Shown here: positions 53,157-61,266 of the stretch, one piece after another | Position numbering within the stretch: position 1 is the stretch's first letter | Layout: each line of letters begins with the position of its first letter | Origin: Deltaproteobacteria bacterium RIFCSPHIGHO2_02_FULL_40_28 | Lineage (GTDB): Bacteria > UBA10199 > 2-12-FULL-40-28 | Direction of reading: 5' to 3' | NCBI GenBank assembly: GCA_001798135.1 | Contig: MGRJ01000015.1 | Coordinates: 1 to 64,000 of the forward strand | DNA length: 64,000 nt | The notes under the pieces: generated by a model | What the model was told of the DNA's origin: nothing | What the model saw: the letters and a program-made list of their open reading frames with translations, nothing else | Databases searched by the model: none | Program-made: the position numbers and the translations under genes

Positions 53157-53409
53157 TGGCTCCCATATGGAAAATGTGGGGGATAAAACCAATAAGAAGT
53201 CCTAAGCCAGTTAGAAACGTTGCGACAGTGGTGAGAACAAGTGCTTTAAAGTAAGCGTCTGCCAAGGCAGATGGAACCTTGGCTTTGATGAGAAGCCAAA
53301 GAAGCAAAGGGGTGGTGAGCATGGCCCAGTGAGGATGGATTTTAAATTTAAAGTAACCCAAAAGAAAAGTGGCACATAACCAAATTAAATAGAAAAGATA
53401 TCTTTTCAT
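53056..53409 (-). CDS. Hypothetical four-helix membrane protein
   Basis: The 117-residue product has four hydrophobic segments (about 4-19, 27-41, 53-74 and 78-98). I do not recognise the family. Its last 33 codons overlap the ccmD-like gene on the opposite strand, so either the real end is shared or one of the two is not expressed. The 5' end lies next to repeat cluster 4. Cautious call. Confidence 0.5.
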   Translation of the reverse strand: MKRYLFYLIWLCATFLLGYFKFKIHPHWAMLTTPLLLWLLIKAKVPSALADAYFKALVLTTVATFLTGLGLLIGFIPHIFHMGAIILLGLISLTSLVSLRSLVGKELGLTKKPDRQK

Positions 53410-53423
53410 CTTTGAATATAAAA

Positions 53424-53505
53424 ATGGATCCCCGCCTGAGTTTATTCTCGCGCCAGCCAGAGGCTGGTCCGCCTTTGGCGGAAAGGTAGGGACGGGGATG
53501 ACAAA
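53424..53505. repeat. Interspersed palindromic repeat cluster, copy 4
   Basis: It opens ATGGATCCCCGCCTGAGTTT and ends GGGACGGGGATGACAAAAG, the same outer ends as the clusters at 12.5 and 14.3 kb, with an interior hairpin CCAGCC-AGA-GGCTGG (about 53453-53467) and CCGCCTTTGGCGG (53470-53482). The ATG inside the terminal GATGACA can be mistaken for the start of the next gene. Confidence 0.7.
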
Positions 53506-53515
53506 AGTTTATACA

Positions 53516-53779
53516 ATGCAAAAATTGTTAACTCAAATTAAAAATACCCAGAAGGCGAGGCGTTTCTTTATTGCGCTTATTGGGGGTACGGTTCTTCTTA
53601 TTGGTATTGCCATGATTGTTTTGCCAGGGCCTGCCTTGGTGGTTATTCCACTGGGGCTCGCTGTTTTAGCATCAGAATTTGTTTGGGCCAAAAAGGTTTT
53701 GGGACATTTTAAAAAAGGCCATCAAAAAATCAGGAAAATGCTTGGTAAACCTTTGAAACATTACAAAGAGTGCCCGTAG
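53516..53779 (+). CDS. PGPGW-family small membrane protein
   Basis: The 87-residue protein has two helices (about 18-55) containing GTVLLIGIAMIVLPGPALVV and LGLAVLASEFVWA, the core of the putative PGPGW transmembrane family, then a basic tail. Function is unknown. The ATG at 53516 is preferred; an in-frame ATG at 53498 is part of the repeat end. The 3' end overlaps the HMG-CoA lyase gene (50 nt, convergent). Confidence 0.75.
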   Translation: MQKLLTQIKNTQKARRFFIALIGGTVLLIGIAMIVLPGPALVVIPLGLAVLASEFVWAKKVLGHFKKGHQKIRKMLGKPLKHYKECP

Positions 53780-54662
53780 TTTCAGTGCCAAAGACTGTTA
53801 AAAGTTTTTCTAAATCAACCCCGGTTTCAAATCCCTCTTTGTTTAAAAAATAAACTAAATCTTCGGTGGCCAGGTTTCCTGTAGCACCTGGGGCATAAGG
53901 ACATCCGCCTAAACCACCAATGCTTGAATCGAAAGTTGTGATCCCATAATTTAAGCCCTCGGCAATAGAGGCTAGGGCACATCCATAGGTATCATGGCAA
54001 TGCATCGCAATACGGTTTAGATTAAGATAGGTTTGAGGCAGGAGAGATAAAAGAGATTTCCATGTTTTTGGTGTTCCTACTCCCAAAGTATCACCCAAAG
54101 AATATTGAGCAATGGGAAGATCTTTTAGTTTTTCTAGAATATCGAGAGTAACGCTTGGATCTAGAGGGCCCTGATAAGGACAAGCAATCACTGTGGAAAT
54201 ATAAAGCCTGATTTTTACTTTTTTTTCATCATTGGTCAAATCTGTCCAATGAGGTAAAAAAGAATAGCCCTGTTGCTTTAAATCATCAAAACAACTTCGA
54301 ATAATTTGCAGACTCTCATTTAAGTTCATCCCAATATTTTTTTCATTAAAAGTTTTACTGGCTGCTGTAAAAAAAGCTATTTTTTGTACCCCTTGTTCTA
54401 GGGCTAGCTTTAAACCTTTTTGATTGGGCACTAAGTACCACAGAGACAGATCGCTTCCCTTGAAGTAGGTTGCAATATCCTTGGTATGGGCCATGGAAGG
54501 AAGCTTGTCTGGCCTCACAAAACTCCCTCCCTCAATTTCATGTAATCCAGATGAGGCAAGAGCCTTGATTAATTTTACATGCTGTCCAAAAGTAAGAGTG
54601 TGAGAGACATTTTGTAATCCATCACGAGGTCCAACCTCAACAATTGATATATTTTTATTCAT
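53730..54662 (-). CDS. mvaB: Hydroxymethylglutaryl-CoA lyase
   Basis: The 310-residue TIM-barrel enzyme cleaves HMG-CoA to acetoacetate and acetyl-CoA, the last step of leucine breakdown. VEVGPRDGLQN opens the barrel, MHCHDTYG gives metal-binding His residues, and GGLGGCPYAPGATGN holds the catalytic Cys loop. It is the last gene of a three-gene operon with hydratase and carboxylase and overlaps the former by 8 nt. Confidence 0.93.
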   Translation of the reverse strand: MNKNISIVEVGPRDGLQNVSHTLTFGQHVKLIKALASSGLHEIEGGSFVRPDKLPSMAHTKDIATYFKGSDLSLWYLVPNQKGLKLALEQGVQKIAFFTAASKTFNEKNIGMNLNESLQIIRSCFDDLKQQGYSFLPHWTDLTNDEKKVKIRLYISTVIACPYQGPLDPSVTLDILEKLKDLPIAQYSLGDTLGVGTPKTWKSLLSLLPQTYLNLNRIAMHCHDTYGCALASIAEGLNYGITTFDSSIGGLGGCPYAPGATGNLATEDLVYFLNKEGFETGVDLEKLLTVFGTETTGTLCNVSKVYQAFS

Positions 54663-55449
54663 TATATTTCAACCATTTAGGATGCCTTTTTTCAAGGAAA
54701 GCACTAACTCCTTCAATAGCCTCGGGATGAGAGCGCACTTGGGCTAAAAATTCAGCTGATTTTTCAAGACGTCTCGAAGTATTTAAGGCAGAAAGAGTAA
54801 AAATCAGTTCTTTGGCTTTTAGCTCGGCATGAGGGGATAATTTTAAGAGTTCACTTAAAAGTTCTTCACTTCGTTTTTGAAGGGCTTGTTGTGAATCGCA
54901 TACTTCATGGATAAGTCCAATGTCGTATGCTTTTTTGGTATCAAAACGCATGGCTGTAAGAAAAAGAGAACGGGCGTGGGATAAACCAATTTTATCGATC
55001 ACAAAGGGGCTAATGACAGCAGGAATTAAACCAAGCCTAGCCTCCGTAAATCCAAAAAGGGTGTCTTTGCTGGCTAAGGCATAATCTGCAATTGAAATAA
55101 GCCCCATGCCGCCACCTAAGGCTGCACCATGGGCAGCTACTACAACTGTTTTAGGACAAGAATTAAGCAGGGCAAGCATGGCTGAAAAGGTTTGTGCATC
55201 TTTCAGATTTTGTTCATAAGAATAGCTGGCTGTTTTTTTTATCCAGTTTAAATCTGCCCCTGCAGAAAAACATTCTCCATTTCCCGAGAGAAAAATAACA
55301 CGAACATTTTTTTCTAAAGCTTCTTTTTGAAATACATCCGTGAGTTCTTGAATGATTTGTTCATTAAAGGCATTTTTTACTTGAGGCCGATTAAGGGTAA
55401 TTTTTAAAAGACCTGTGCTTGATTCTAATTGAAGGGTTTTGTAACTCAT
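54655..55449 (-). CDS. liuC: Enoyl-CoA hydratase, probable methylglutaconyl-CoA hydratase
   Basis: The 264-residue crotonase has VIFLSGNGECFSAGADLNWIKK (oxyanion hole) and AAHGAALGGGMGL. On sequence alone it is a general enoyl-CoA hydratase; the place between MCC beta and HMG-CoA lyase points to 3-methylglutaconyl-CoA hydratase. It overlaps both neighbours by a few nucleotides. Confidence 0.88.
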   Translation of the reverse strand: MSYKTLQLESSTGLLKITLNRPQVKNAFNEQIIQELTDVFQKEALEKNVRVIFLSGNGECFSAGADLNWIKKTASYSYEQNLKDAQTFSAMLALLNSCPKTVVVAAHGAALGGGMGLISIADYALASKDTLFGFTEARLGLIPAVISPFVIDKIGLSHARSLFLTAMRFDTKKAYDIGLIHEVCDSQQALQKRSEELLSELLKLSPHAELKAKELIFTLSALNTSRRLEKSAEFLAQVRSHPEAIEGVSAFLEKRHPKWLKYNE

Positions 55450-57065
55450 TACATTCTAAAGACTCCAAAAGGGCCATGAAAGCTTTTTTGCCCATGGCTT
55501 ACAGCATCTAAAGATAAACCCAAAACAGAACGTGTTTTACGTGGATCGATAATCCCATCATCCCAAAGCCTTGCTGTGCTAAAATAAGGAGAACCTTGTT
55601 TTTCGTAAATTTTTAAAATAGGTTCTCTGATTTCATGAATTTCTTTTTCTGAAATGATTTTTTGTTTGGCTTTTAATTGCTCTAGCTTAACCATAGAAAG
55701 TACAGTTGCTGCTTGTTCACCTCCCATGACTGAAATTCTGGCATTGGGCCATGTAAAAAGAAAACGGGGTTGGTAGGCCCTACCGCACATGCCATAATTA
55801 CCAGCACCAAAACTTCCTCCCATAATGATGGTAAATTTAGGCACTTTTGTTGTTGCCACTGCCGTCACTAACTTGGCACCATTTTTTGCAATGCCTTCTG
55901 ATTCGTATTTTTTGCCAACCATAAATCCTGTAATATTTTGTAAGAAAACCAGGGGAATTTTTCTTTGATTACACAGTTCAATAAAATGAGTTCCCTTTAA
56001 GGCACTTTCAGAAAACAAAACTCCATTATTTGCAATAATACCCACCTCATAACCATAAATACTTCCAAAACCACAAACCAGGGTAGTACCATAAAGAGCC
56101 TTAAACTCATGAAAATCTGAATCATCTAAGAGGCGCGCTAAGATTTCACGACTATCAAAAGAAGTTTTTAAATCTGTAGGAAGAATTCCTAAAATTTCGT
56201 TTTCTGGATAGTGGGGTTCTTTAAAATTTGTTTTTCGAATTAAAAGTTTTTGGGCCCCATTGCCTAAATGCACCACAATTTCTCTAACCATGAGAAGGGC
56301 ATGTTGGTCGTTATGAGCATAGTGATCGGCCACTCCACTTTGACGACAATGGACATCGGCCCCGCCTAATTCTTCAGCTGTAACATTTTCGCCCGTTGCT
56401 GCTTTAACCAGCGGTGGGCCTCCTAAAAAGATGGTCCCCTGATTTTTAACAATAATGGTTTCATCACTCATGGCTGGAACATAGGCCCCGCCTGCTGTGC
56501 AAGATCCCAACACAACGGCAATTTGAGGGATGCCAAGCCCCGAAAGCCTGGCCTGGTTATAAAAAATGCGTCCAAAGTGATCACGATCGGGAAAGACTTC
56601 AGCTTGAAGGGGAAGAAAGGCACCACCACTATCAACCAAGTAGATACAGGGGAGATTATTTTCCATTGCAATTTCCTGTGCACGCAAATGTTTTTTGACA
56701 GTTATGGGAAAATAAGTGCCACCTTTTACTGTGGCATCATTGGCAATAATCATCACCGTTTTGCCTTCTACTTGGCCAATGCCTGTAACAAGGCCAGCTG
56801 CGGGAGCTTGATTTTCATAAAGGTCAAGGGCAGCCAGATGAGAAAGTTCTAAAAAAGAAGAATCAGAATCAAGAAGATGAGCAATTCTTTCTCGTGCTAA
56901 AAGTTTGCCTCTTTGTTTATGGCGGTTTTTATGTTCAAGCCCGCCTCCCTCAGAGGCTGTTTGGATTTTTGATTCTAGTTCTTTAATCAGACCTAAATTG
57001 TGCTGGGTATTTTTTTGAAATTGCGGAGAAGAAGATAAAATTTTACTCTCAAGGTGCATAGGCAT
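55449..57065 (-). CDS. liuB: Methylcrotonyl-CoA carboxylase beta subunit
   Basis: The 538-residue carboxyltransferase has MCC-type features: [53 protein letters not shown] and, in the second half, [22 protein letters not shown] with [16 protein letters not shown]. It carboxylates 3-methylcrotonyl-CoA in leucine or isovalerate breakdown. No biotin-bearing alpha subunit or isovaleryl-CoA dehydrogenase is nearby; the biotin carboxylase and carrier pair at 14.4-16.4 kb might serve it. It is divergent from brnTA. Confidence 0.92.
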   Translation of the reverse strand: MPMHLESKILSSSPQFQKNTQHNLGLIKELESKIQTASEGGGLEHKNRHKQRGKLLARERIAHLLDSDSSFLELSHLAALDLYENQAPAAGLVTGIGQVEGKTVMIIANDATVKGGTYFPITVKKHLRAQEIAMENNLPCIYLVDSGGAFLPLQAEVFPDRDHFGRIFYNQARLSGLGIPQIAVVLGSCTAGGAYVPAMSDETIIVKNQGTIFLGGPPLVKAATGENVTAEELGGADVHCRQSGVADHYAHNDQHALLMVREIVVHLGNGAQKLLIRKTNFKEPHYPENEILGILPTDLKTSFDSREILARLLDDSDFHEFKALYGTTLVCGFGSIYGYEVGIIANNGVLFSESALKGTHFIELCNQRKIPLVFLQNITGFMVGKKYESEGIAKNGAKLVTAVATTKVPKFTIIMGGSFGAGNYGMCGRAYQPRFLFTWPNARISVMGGEQAATVLSMVKLEQLKAKQKIISEKEIHEIREPILKIYEKQGSPYFSTARLWDDGIIDPRKTRSVLGLSLDAVSHGQKSFHGPFGVFRM

Positions 57066-57085
57066 GATTTATCTAAAAAAAGGGG

Positions 57086-57114
57086 TTGATGCAAGATAAA
57101 ATATAAACTATAAT
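57086..57114 (+). promoter_or_regulatory. brnT promoter, nearly leaderless
   Basis: TTGATG (57086-57091), a 17-bp spacer and TATAAT (57109-57114). The predicted start near 57121 leaves about 3 nt before the ATG at 57124, with no Shine-Dalgarno; the second gene, brnA, does have GGAGAGGAAAC ahead of its ATG. Confidence 0.65.
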
Positions 57115-57123
57115 GTAACAACA

Positions 57124-57411
57124 ATGTTGTTTGAATGGGATCCTGTTAAGGCTGATATAAATATAAAAAAACATGGCATCTCTTTTGAGATAGCGCAAAC
57201 AATTTTTGATGATCCGTTTCACTTATCGATATTAGATTCAATGAGACATCATGAAGAAAGATGGGTTACCATTGGTCAAAGTGTTGATGCTCATGTTCTT
57301 GTTGTTGTTCATTTATACCGTCTCATTAAAGATGATTGTGAATGGATTCGTATTATTTCAGCAAGACAAGCAACCCGAAAGGAGAGGAAACAATATGAAA
57401 AAAGAATATAA
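57124..57411 (+). CDS. brnT: BrnT-family ribonuclease toxin
   Basis: The 95-residue protein follows the BrnT pattern throughout: FEWDPVKADINIKKHGISFEIA, DDPFHLSILDS, EERWVTIGQS and IRIISARQATRKERKQYEK. BrnT is a RelE-fold ribonuclease whose conserved basic and aromatic residues (last motif) appear intact. The toxin gene comes first, as usual for this type. It overlaps brnA by 17 nt. Confidence 0.92.
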   Translation: MLFEWDPVKADINIKKHGISFEIAQTIFDDPFHLSILDSMRHHEERWVTIGQSVDAHVLVVVHLYRLIKDDCEWIRIISARQATRKERKQYEKRI

Positions 57412-57604
57412 TTTTTCAAGAGCGGTTAAAGGTAAGTTTTATCGTCGCAACAAAGTTCAAAAAACAATTAGGTTAGACAAAGATGTCCTTGATTTTTATC
57501 AAAAAATGGCAAGAGAAAATGGTATCCCATACCAGACTCTTATTAATCTATCGCTCAGAAAATTTTTAGCGGAAGAAGCTCAGATTATTATAACGGCTCA
57601 TTAA
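57395..57604 (+). CDS. brnA: BrnA-family antitoxin
   Basis: The 69-residue antitoxin starts at the ATG at 57395 (MKKEYNFSRAVKGKFYR), behind a clear GGAGAGG ribosome site. It has the ribbon-helix-helix signature KTIRLDKDVLDFYQ and GIPYQTLINLSLRKFL. It binds BrnT and represses the operon. An open frame reading further upstream is only the overlap with brnT. Confidence 0.9.
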   Translation: MKKEYNFSRAVKGKFYRRNKVQKTIRLDKDVLDFYQKMARENGIPYQTLINLSLRKFLAEEAQIIITAH

Positions 57605-57661
57605 ATTAGCATAAATATTATTGATTCAACACCACTTCTGAGATAACTCTTTAAAATTCAA

Positions 57662-60067
57662 ATGAATAAAAATAAGATCTTCCGCCTTCTCACTCACTAT
57701 TGGTTTTTATCTGCCGTTTTTATTGTCTTAAGTGTTTTGTCCTATCCTCGGGCCATTAAATTAATGGGTAATATTAGTACTGATATTTCTAAGCTTCTTC
57801 CCGATGATCATCCTACTGTTACCTTAGGTCAGGAAATGAAACAGAAATTTAAAAAGAAGGGGGGAGGGGATCTTGTTGTTATTATTGATTCGCCAAATCC
57901 GGAAAATAACAAAAAATTAATGCTCGATTTAGTTCAAAAGTTTCAGTCGGAACCTTTTATTGAAAATGTTTTATATACCAAGGAAGGCTTTGATTTTTTT
58001 TCTAATCATAAACTGTTGTATATTGATAAAGATGATCTGCAAGAAATCAAAGATCGCATTTCACGTAAAATTCAACGGGAAAAACTCAAAGGCCTGTACA
58101 TTGATTTTGGTTCGGATAGTGCTGGGCAAGATCCCCTGAAATTTGAAGATCTTTTTGAGAAATATCGTGCCGAATATATTAGGGGAGTTAAAAATAAATA
58201 TTTTACCAACGAAAACGAAACTGTTTATGTTTTAAAACTTTATCCCAAAAATCAAGATGCCTCTCTTTCTTATTATAAGAAATTTTATGGCATGGTGAAT
58301 GACATCATGCGTGCGTATCCTGTTTCTGGTTATGGGGATTCCATTCGCATCAGTTATGCGGGTTCTATTCGCACGCGTATTGACGAATATAATACTCTCA
58401 TTTCAGATTTAACTCGTGCGGGCATTATTTCTCTTATGTGTATTTTGCTTTCTCTTTTTATTTATTTTCAAAATATAGCCTCGGTTATTCTTGTTTTTAT
58501 TCCTTTGGTTTTGGGAATTTTAGGTGGATTTTCTATTTGTTCATTTTTTATTTCCAATCTCAATGTGGTTACTTCTTTTTTATTTTCCATTCTTTTTGGC
58601 CTTGGTGTGGACATAGGTATTCATATGCTTGATCGCTATCAGATGGAAAGAATCGCTGGGATTGATCAAAAAACAGCCATCTCTCATATTATTTTTAAAA
58701 CAGGGCGTTCTTCTGCCACAGCTGTTTTAACAACAGTGGGCACGTTTTTTATTCTTCTTTTTAATGATTTTAGGGGTTTTTCTGAGTTTGGATGGATTGC
58801 CGGCATTGGTCTTTTGATTACTTTAATTTCATATCTTCTTTTTTTCCCTGCTCTTATTATTTTATTTGAAAAACTAAAACTTATAAAACACAAACCAAAA
58901 AAAATATGGGGACGTTTGGCCCTGACGCGTTTTTTCAAAAAAATTCCTGCTTATAAGGGTATTGTTGTTTCTTGTTTGTGTCTTTTTGTCATCTCTCTTT
59001 TCCTTTTTCCTTATATTGGTTTTGAATGGAATTACCGTCTGTTGAAAATGCATATCCCAGAAACAGAAGAAGCAAGAGCAAGATTACGAGAGGTAAGTGG
59101 GAGGGTTAATAGCCCTGCCTTCATTGTTATTCAAAATGAAGAAGAAGCAATGCGATTATCTCAAGAGTTTAAAAACAGGAAGCAAGATCCCAACTCTGTT
59201 ATTGATACTTATCGTTCGGTCTATGATTTATATCCCAAGGATCAAAAGGATAAGATGACTATTTTACAAGAAATTGATCGTCTTCTTTCAGATGATGCTC
59301 TCAATGTTTTAAAAGGTAAGGATCGGCAATTAAAAATTGATTTTCAACAAGCCATTCGAAATACAAAATTTGTTAAAGAAGAGGAGATCCCAACAAATAT
59401 TAAAGAAGCTTTCTATGGTTTGGGTGCCTATAAAAATGAACAGGTTTCCTTTATTTATCCTAAGCCTAATTTGGAATTAGATGATGGGCGTAATGCGATA
59501 AGTTTTTTTAAAGAAGCCCATGAACTTGATGTGGGAGGACAAACCTTTCGTGCTTCTTCAGATGCCATGATTTTTGCAGATGTTCTTTTAACCCTTTTTA
59601 GAGACAGTAGATTCACTATGATTTTGAGTTTTTTGATCGTAGGCTTGTTGGTTTATTTTGATTTTATGAATTGGAAACGTGCCCTTGTTGTTATGCTTGT
59701 TTTAAGCTTTGGCATGTTTACGATGGTGGCTACTATGGTTTTATTTGGATGGAAGTTTAATTTTTATAATATGATCGCCATCCCCGTTGTTTTAGGAATG
59801 GGAGAAGATAATAGCGTGCATATTTATCATCGCTATCTAGAAAAGAAACAAACTTCCGTCGTGGAGGCTTTAACTACTACCGGTTCTGCAGCTTTTATGG
59901 CTTCTTTAACCACACTTTTTGGCTATCTTGGACTTTCGTTTTGTCATCACCCAGGCTTACGTTCTATGGGCAATAGTGTTTTAATTGGTATTGTCACTTG
60001 CTTAGCTGCCTCTCTTATTTTGCTTCCTGCAATTTTGGAATGGGGCAAAGATAGAAAAACTATTTAA
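57662..60067 (+). CDS. RND/MMPL-family transporter
   Basis: The 801-residue membrane protein has the RND/MMPL plan: TM1 (about 13-32), a large periplasmic loop (about 35-230), TM2-6 (about 235-405), TM7 (about 420-445), a second loop, then TM8-12 (about 650-795). The repeats share the pattern LFGLGVDIGIHMLDRYQ and VLGMGEDNSVHIYHRY with acidic residues in the helices. It is related to hopanoid and lipid exporters, but the substrate is unknown and no membrane-fusion or outer-membrane partner is adjacent. It follows brnTA. Confidence 0.85.
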   Translation: MNKNKIFRLLTHYWFLSAVFIVLSVLSYPRAIKLMGNISTDISKLLPDDHPTVTLGQEMKQKFKKKGGGDLVVIIDSPNPENNKKLMLDLVQKFQSEPFIENVLYTKEGFDFFSNHKLLYIDKDDLQEIKDRISRKIQREKLKGLYIDFGSDSAGQDPLKFEDLFEKYRAEYIRGVKNKYFTNENETVYVLKLYPKNQDASLSYYKKFYGMVNDIMRAYPVSGYGDSIRISYAGSIRTRIDEYNTLISDLTRAGIISLMCILLSLFIYFQNIASVILVFIPLVLGILGGFSICSFFISNLNVVTSFLFSILFGLGVDIGIHMLDRYQMERIAGIDQKTAISHIIFKTGRSSATAVLTTVGTFFILLFNDFRGFSEFGWIAGIGLLITLISYLLFFPALIILFEKLKLIKHKPKKIWGRLALTRFFKKIPAYKGIVVSCLCLFVISLFLFPYIGFEWNYRLLKMHIPETEEARARLREVSGRVNSPAFIVIQNEEEAMRLSQEFKNRKQDPNSVIDTYRSVYDLYPKDQKDKMTILQEIDRLLSDDALNVLKGKDRQLKIDFQQAIRNTKFVKEEEIPTNIKEAFYGLGAYKNEQVSFIYPKPNLELDDGRNAISFFKEAHELDVGGQTFRASSDAMIFADVLLTLFRDSRFTMILSFLIVGLLVYFDFMNWKRALVVMLVLSFGMFTMVATMVLFGWKFNFYNMIAIPVVLGMGEDNSVHIYHRYLEKKQTSVVEALTTTGSAAFMASLTTLFGYLGLSFCHHPGLRSMGNSVLIGIVTCLAASLILLPAILEWGKDRKTI

Positions 60068-61266
60068 ATTTTTTGTCCATCAATCAAAACCAAATCAGCT
60101 TGTAGGGCTAAAAAAGGATTCTCAAAAGGATCTTTTGATAAAGCCCTATATCCAACCAAACTGGCTGATTTATTTATTTCTAATGAGCCCAACTGATTTT
60201 CTAAGTGAAGAGCATAAGCCCCATGCAGAGTAGCCATGGTGATTAAAGAAACCAGGCTAACCCGCGGGTGTGTTTTCTGGGCTAATTTTAATTCACCCAG
60301 GAAATTAAGTTCTGTATTACTAGCTAAAGAATCTGTTCCTAAGGCAATAATTTTTCCTTCTTGAAGATATTCAAAAAGAGGAAAGGGGCGATGACCAAAA
60401 AAACGATGGGATCCAGGGCAATGAATGAGGGACAATTTATTTTTTTTGATTAGATCATGATCTGTTTTTGTCAGATAATTCCCGTGGACAAGGGTTAAAC
60501 GAGAAATATCGAGTTTATTTTTGCTCAGATAATCCAGGGCACTTAAAGCGTGGTGTTTTATGGGTTGATTTTTTTCGTTTATCAAATCAACCAGGGAACC
60601 TCCTGATTCAGAAAAATAAAGGAATTCACTTTCACTTTCTGCAATATGACAAGACAGGGGTGGATTTTGCCTGAAAATTTTATCTAACACATCAGGATGA
60701 ACAGCATGAACCGAATGAGGACTTGGGTGAATGCTTATTTTTGATGAATTTTTTTCATGCTCTTTTTTTTTCTTCAGAGATCTGTCCAAAATATCTTTGG
60801 CTATCTCTGGTATGACGCCAATAATTTCAGGAAAAAGTTTTCCCTTGAAACCAGAATGAAGCACAGGTGCCCAATCGATATTAAAACTAATATGATCTCC
60901 AATAGCTACCACTCCTTGTTTTTTTAAATTTTCAATGCCTTTTTTAATGCCTTGGTGAATTTTTTCTAAAGAGAGAGAATTTTTTTTTAGAAGGAGTTTA
61001 CGGATCCAGTCTGTAAAAAAAGAAGGGTGGTTTGTTTCACATTGAGGAATTACAGGCCCAAGGGCTGTTAGTTCTAAGTGAGAGTGGGCATTAATAAAAC
61101 CTGGAAAAATACTTAAGTGAGAAACATCGATGGCTTTTCTTTTTTTTTCTGCAGAGAGATCATTAAGAGAACCCAGATTAACAATACGTTCTTTTTCTAT
61201 TTCAATAAATCCAGGCGAGAAGATGGGGCCTGTTATGGTAACAATGTCATGGGCAATATAAAGCAT
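60064..61266 (-). CDS. Amidohydrolase, probable aminodeoxyfutalosine deaminase
   Basis: The 400-residue metal-dependent hydrolase has NAHSHLELTALG (HxH), CHIAESESEF, LVHGNYLT and LGTDSLASN, a complete amidohydrolase/deaminase metal site. It is directly downstream of mqnC and mqnA (overlap 1 nt with mqnC), the usual place for the deaminase that converts 6-amino-6-deoxyfutalosine to futalosine or acts on a close derivative. The assignment to that step rests mainly on the operon. Confidence 0.75.
   Translation of the reverse strand: MLYIAHDIVTITGPIFSPGFIEIEKERIVNLGSLNDLSAEKKRKAIDVSHLSIFPGFINAHSHLELTALGPVIPQCETNHPSFFTDWIRKLLLKKNSLSLEKIHQGIKKGIENLKKQGVVAIGDHISFNIDWAPVLHSGFKGKLFPEIIGVIPEIAKDILDRSLKKKKEHEKNSSKISIHPSPHSVHAVHPDVLDKIFRQNPPLSCHIAESESEFLYFSESGGSLVDLINEKNQPIKHHALSALDYLSKNKLDISRLTLVHGNYLTKTDHDLIKKNKLSLIHCPGSHRFFGHRPFPLFEYLQEGKIIALGTDSLASNTELNFLGELKLAQKTHPRVSLVSLITMATLHGAYALHLENQLGSLEINKSASLVGYRALSKDPFENPFLALQADLVLIDGQKI

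Noticed and set aside
55869-55890. Second sigma-54-like motif (TTGGCACC...TTGCA)
   Set aside because: GG and GC are 11 nt apart instead of 10, and it lies inside the MCC beta gene on the antisense strand.
58438-58632. Aromatic-rich short frame inside the RND transporter gene
   Set aside because: It is an alternative frame over membrane-helix codons; no start signal.
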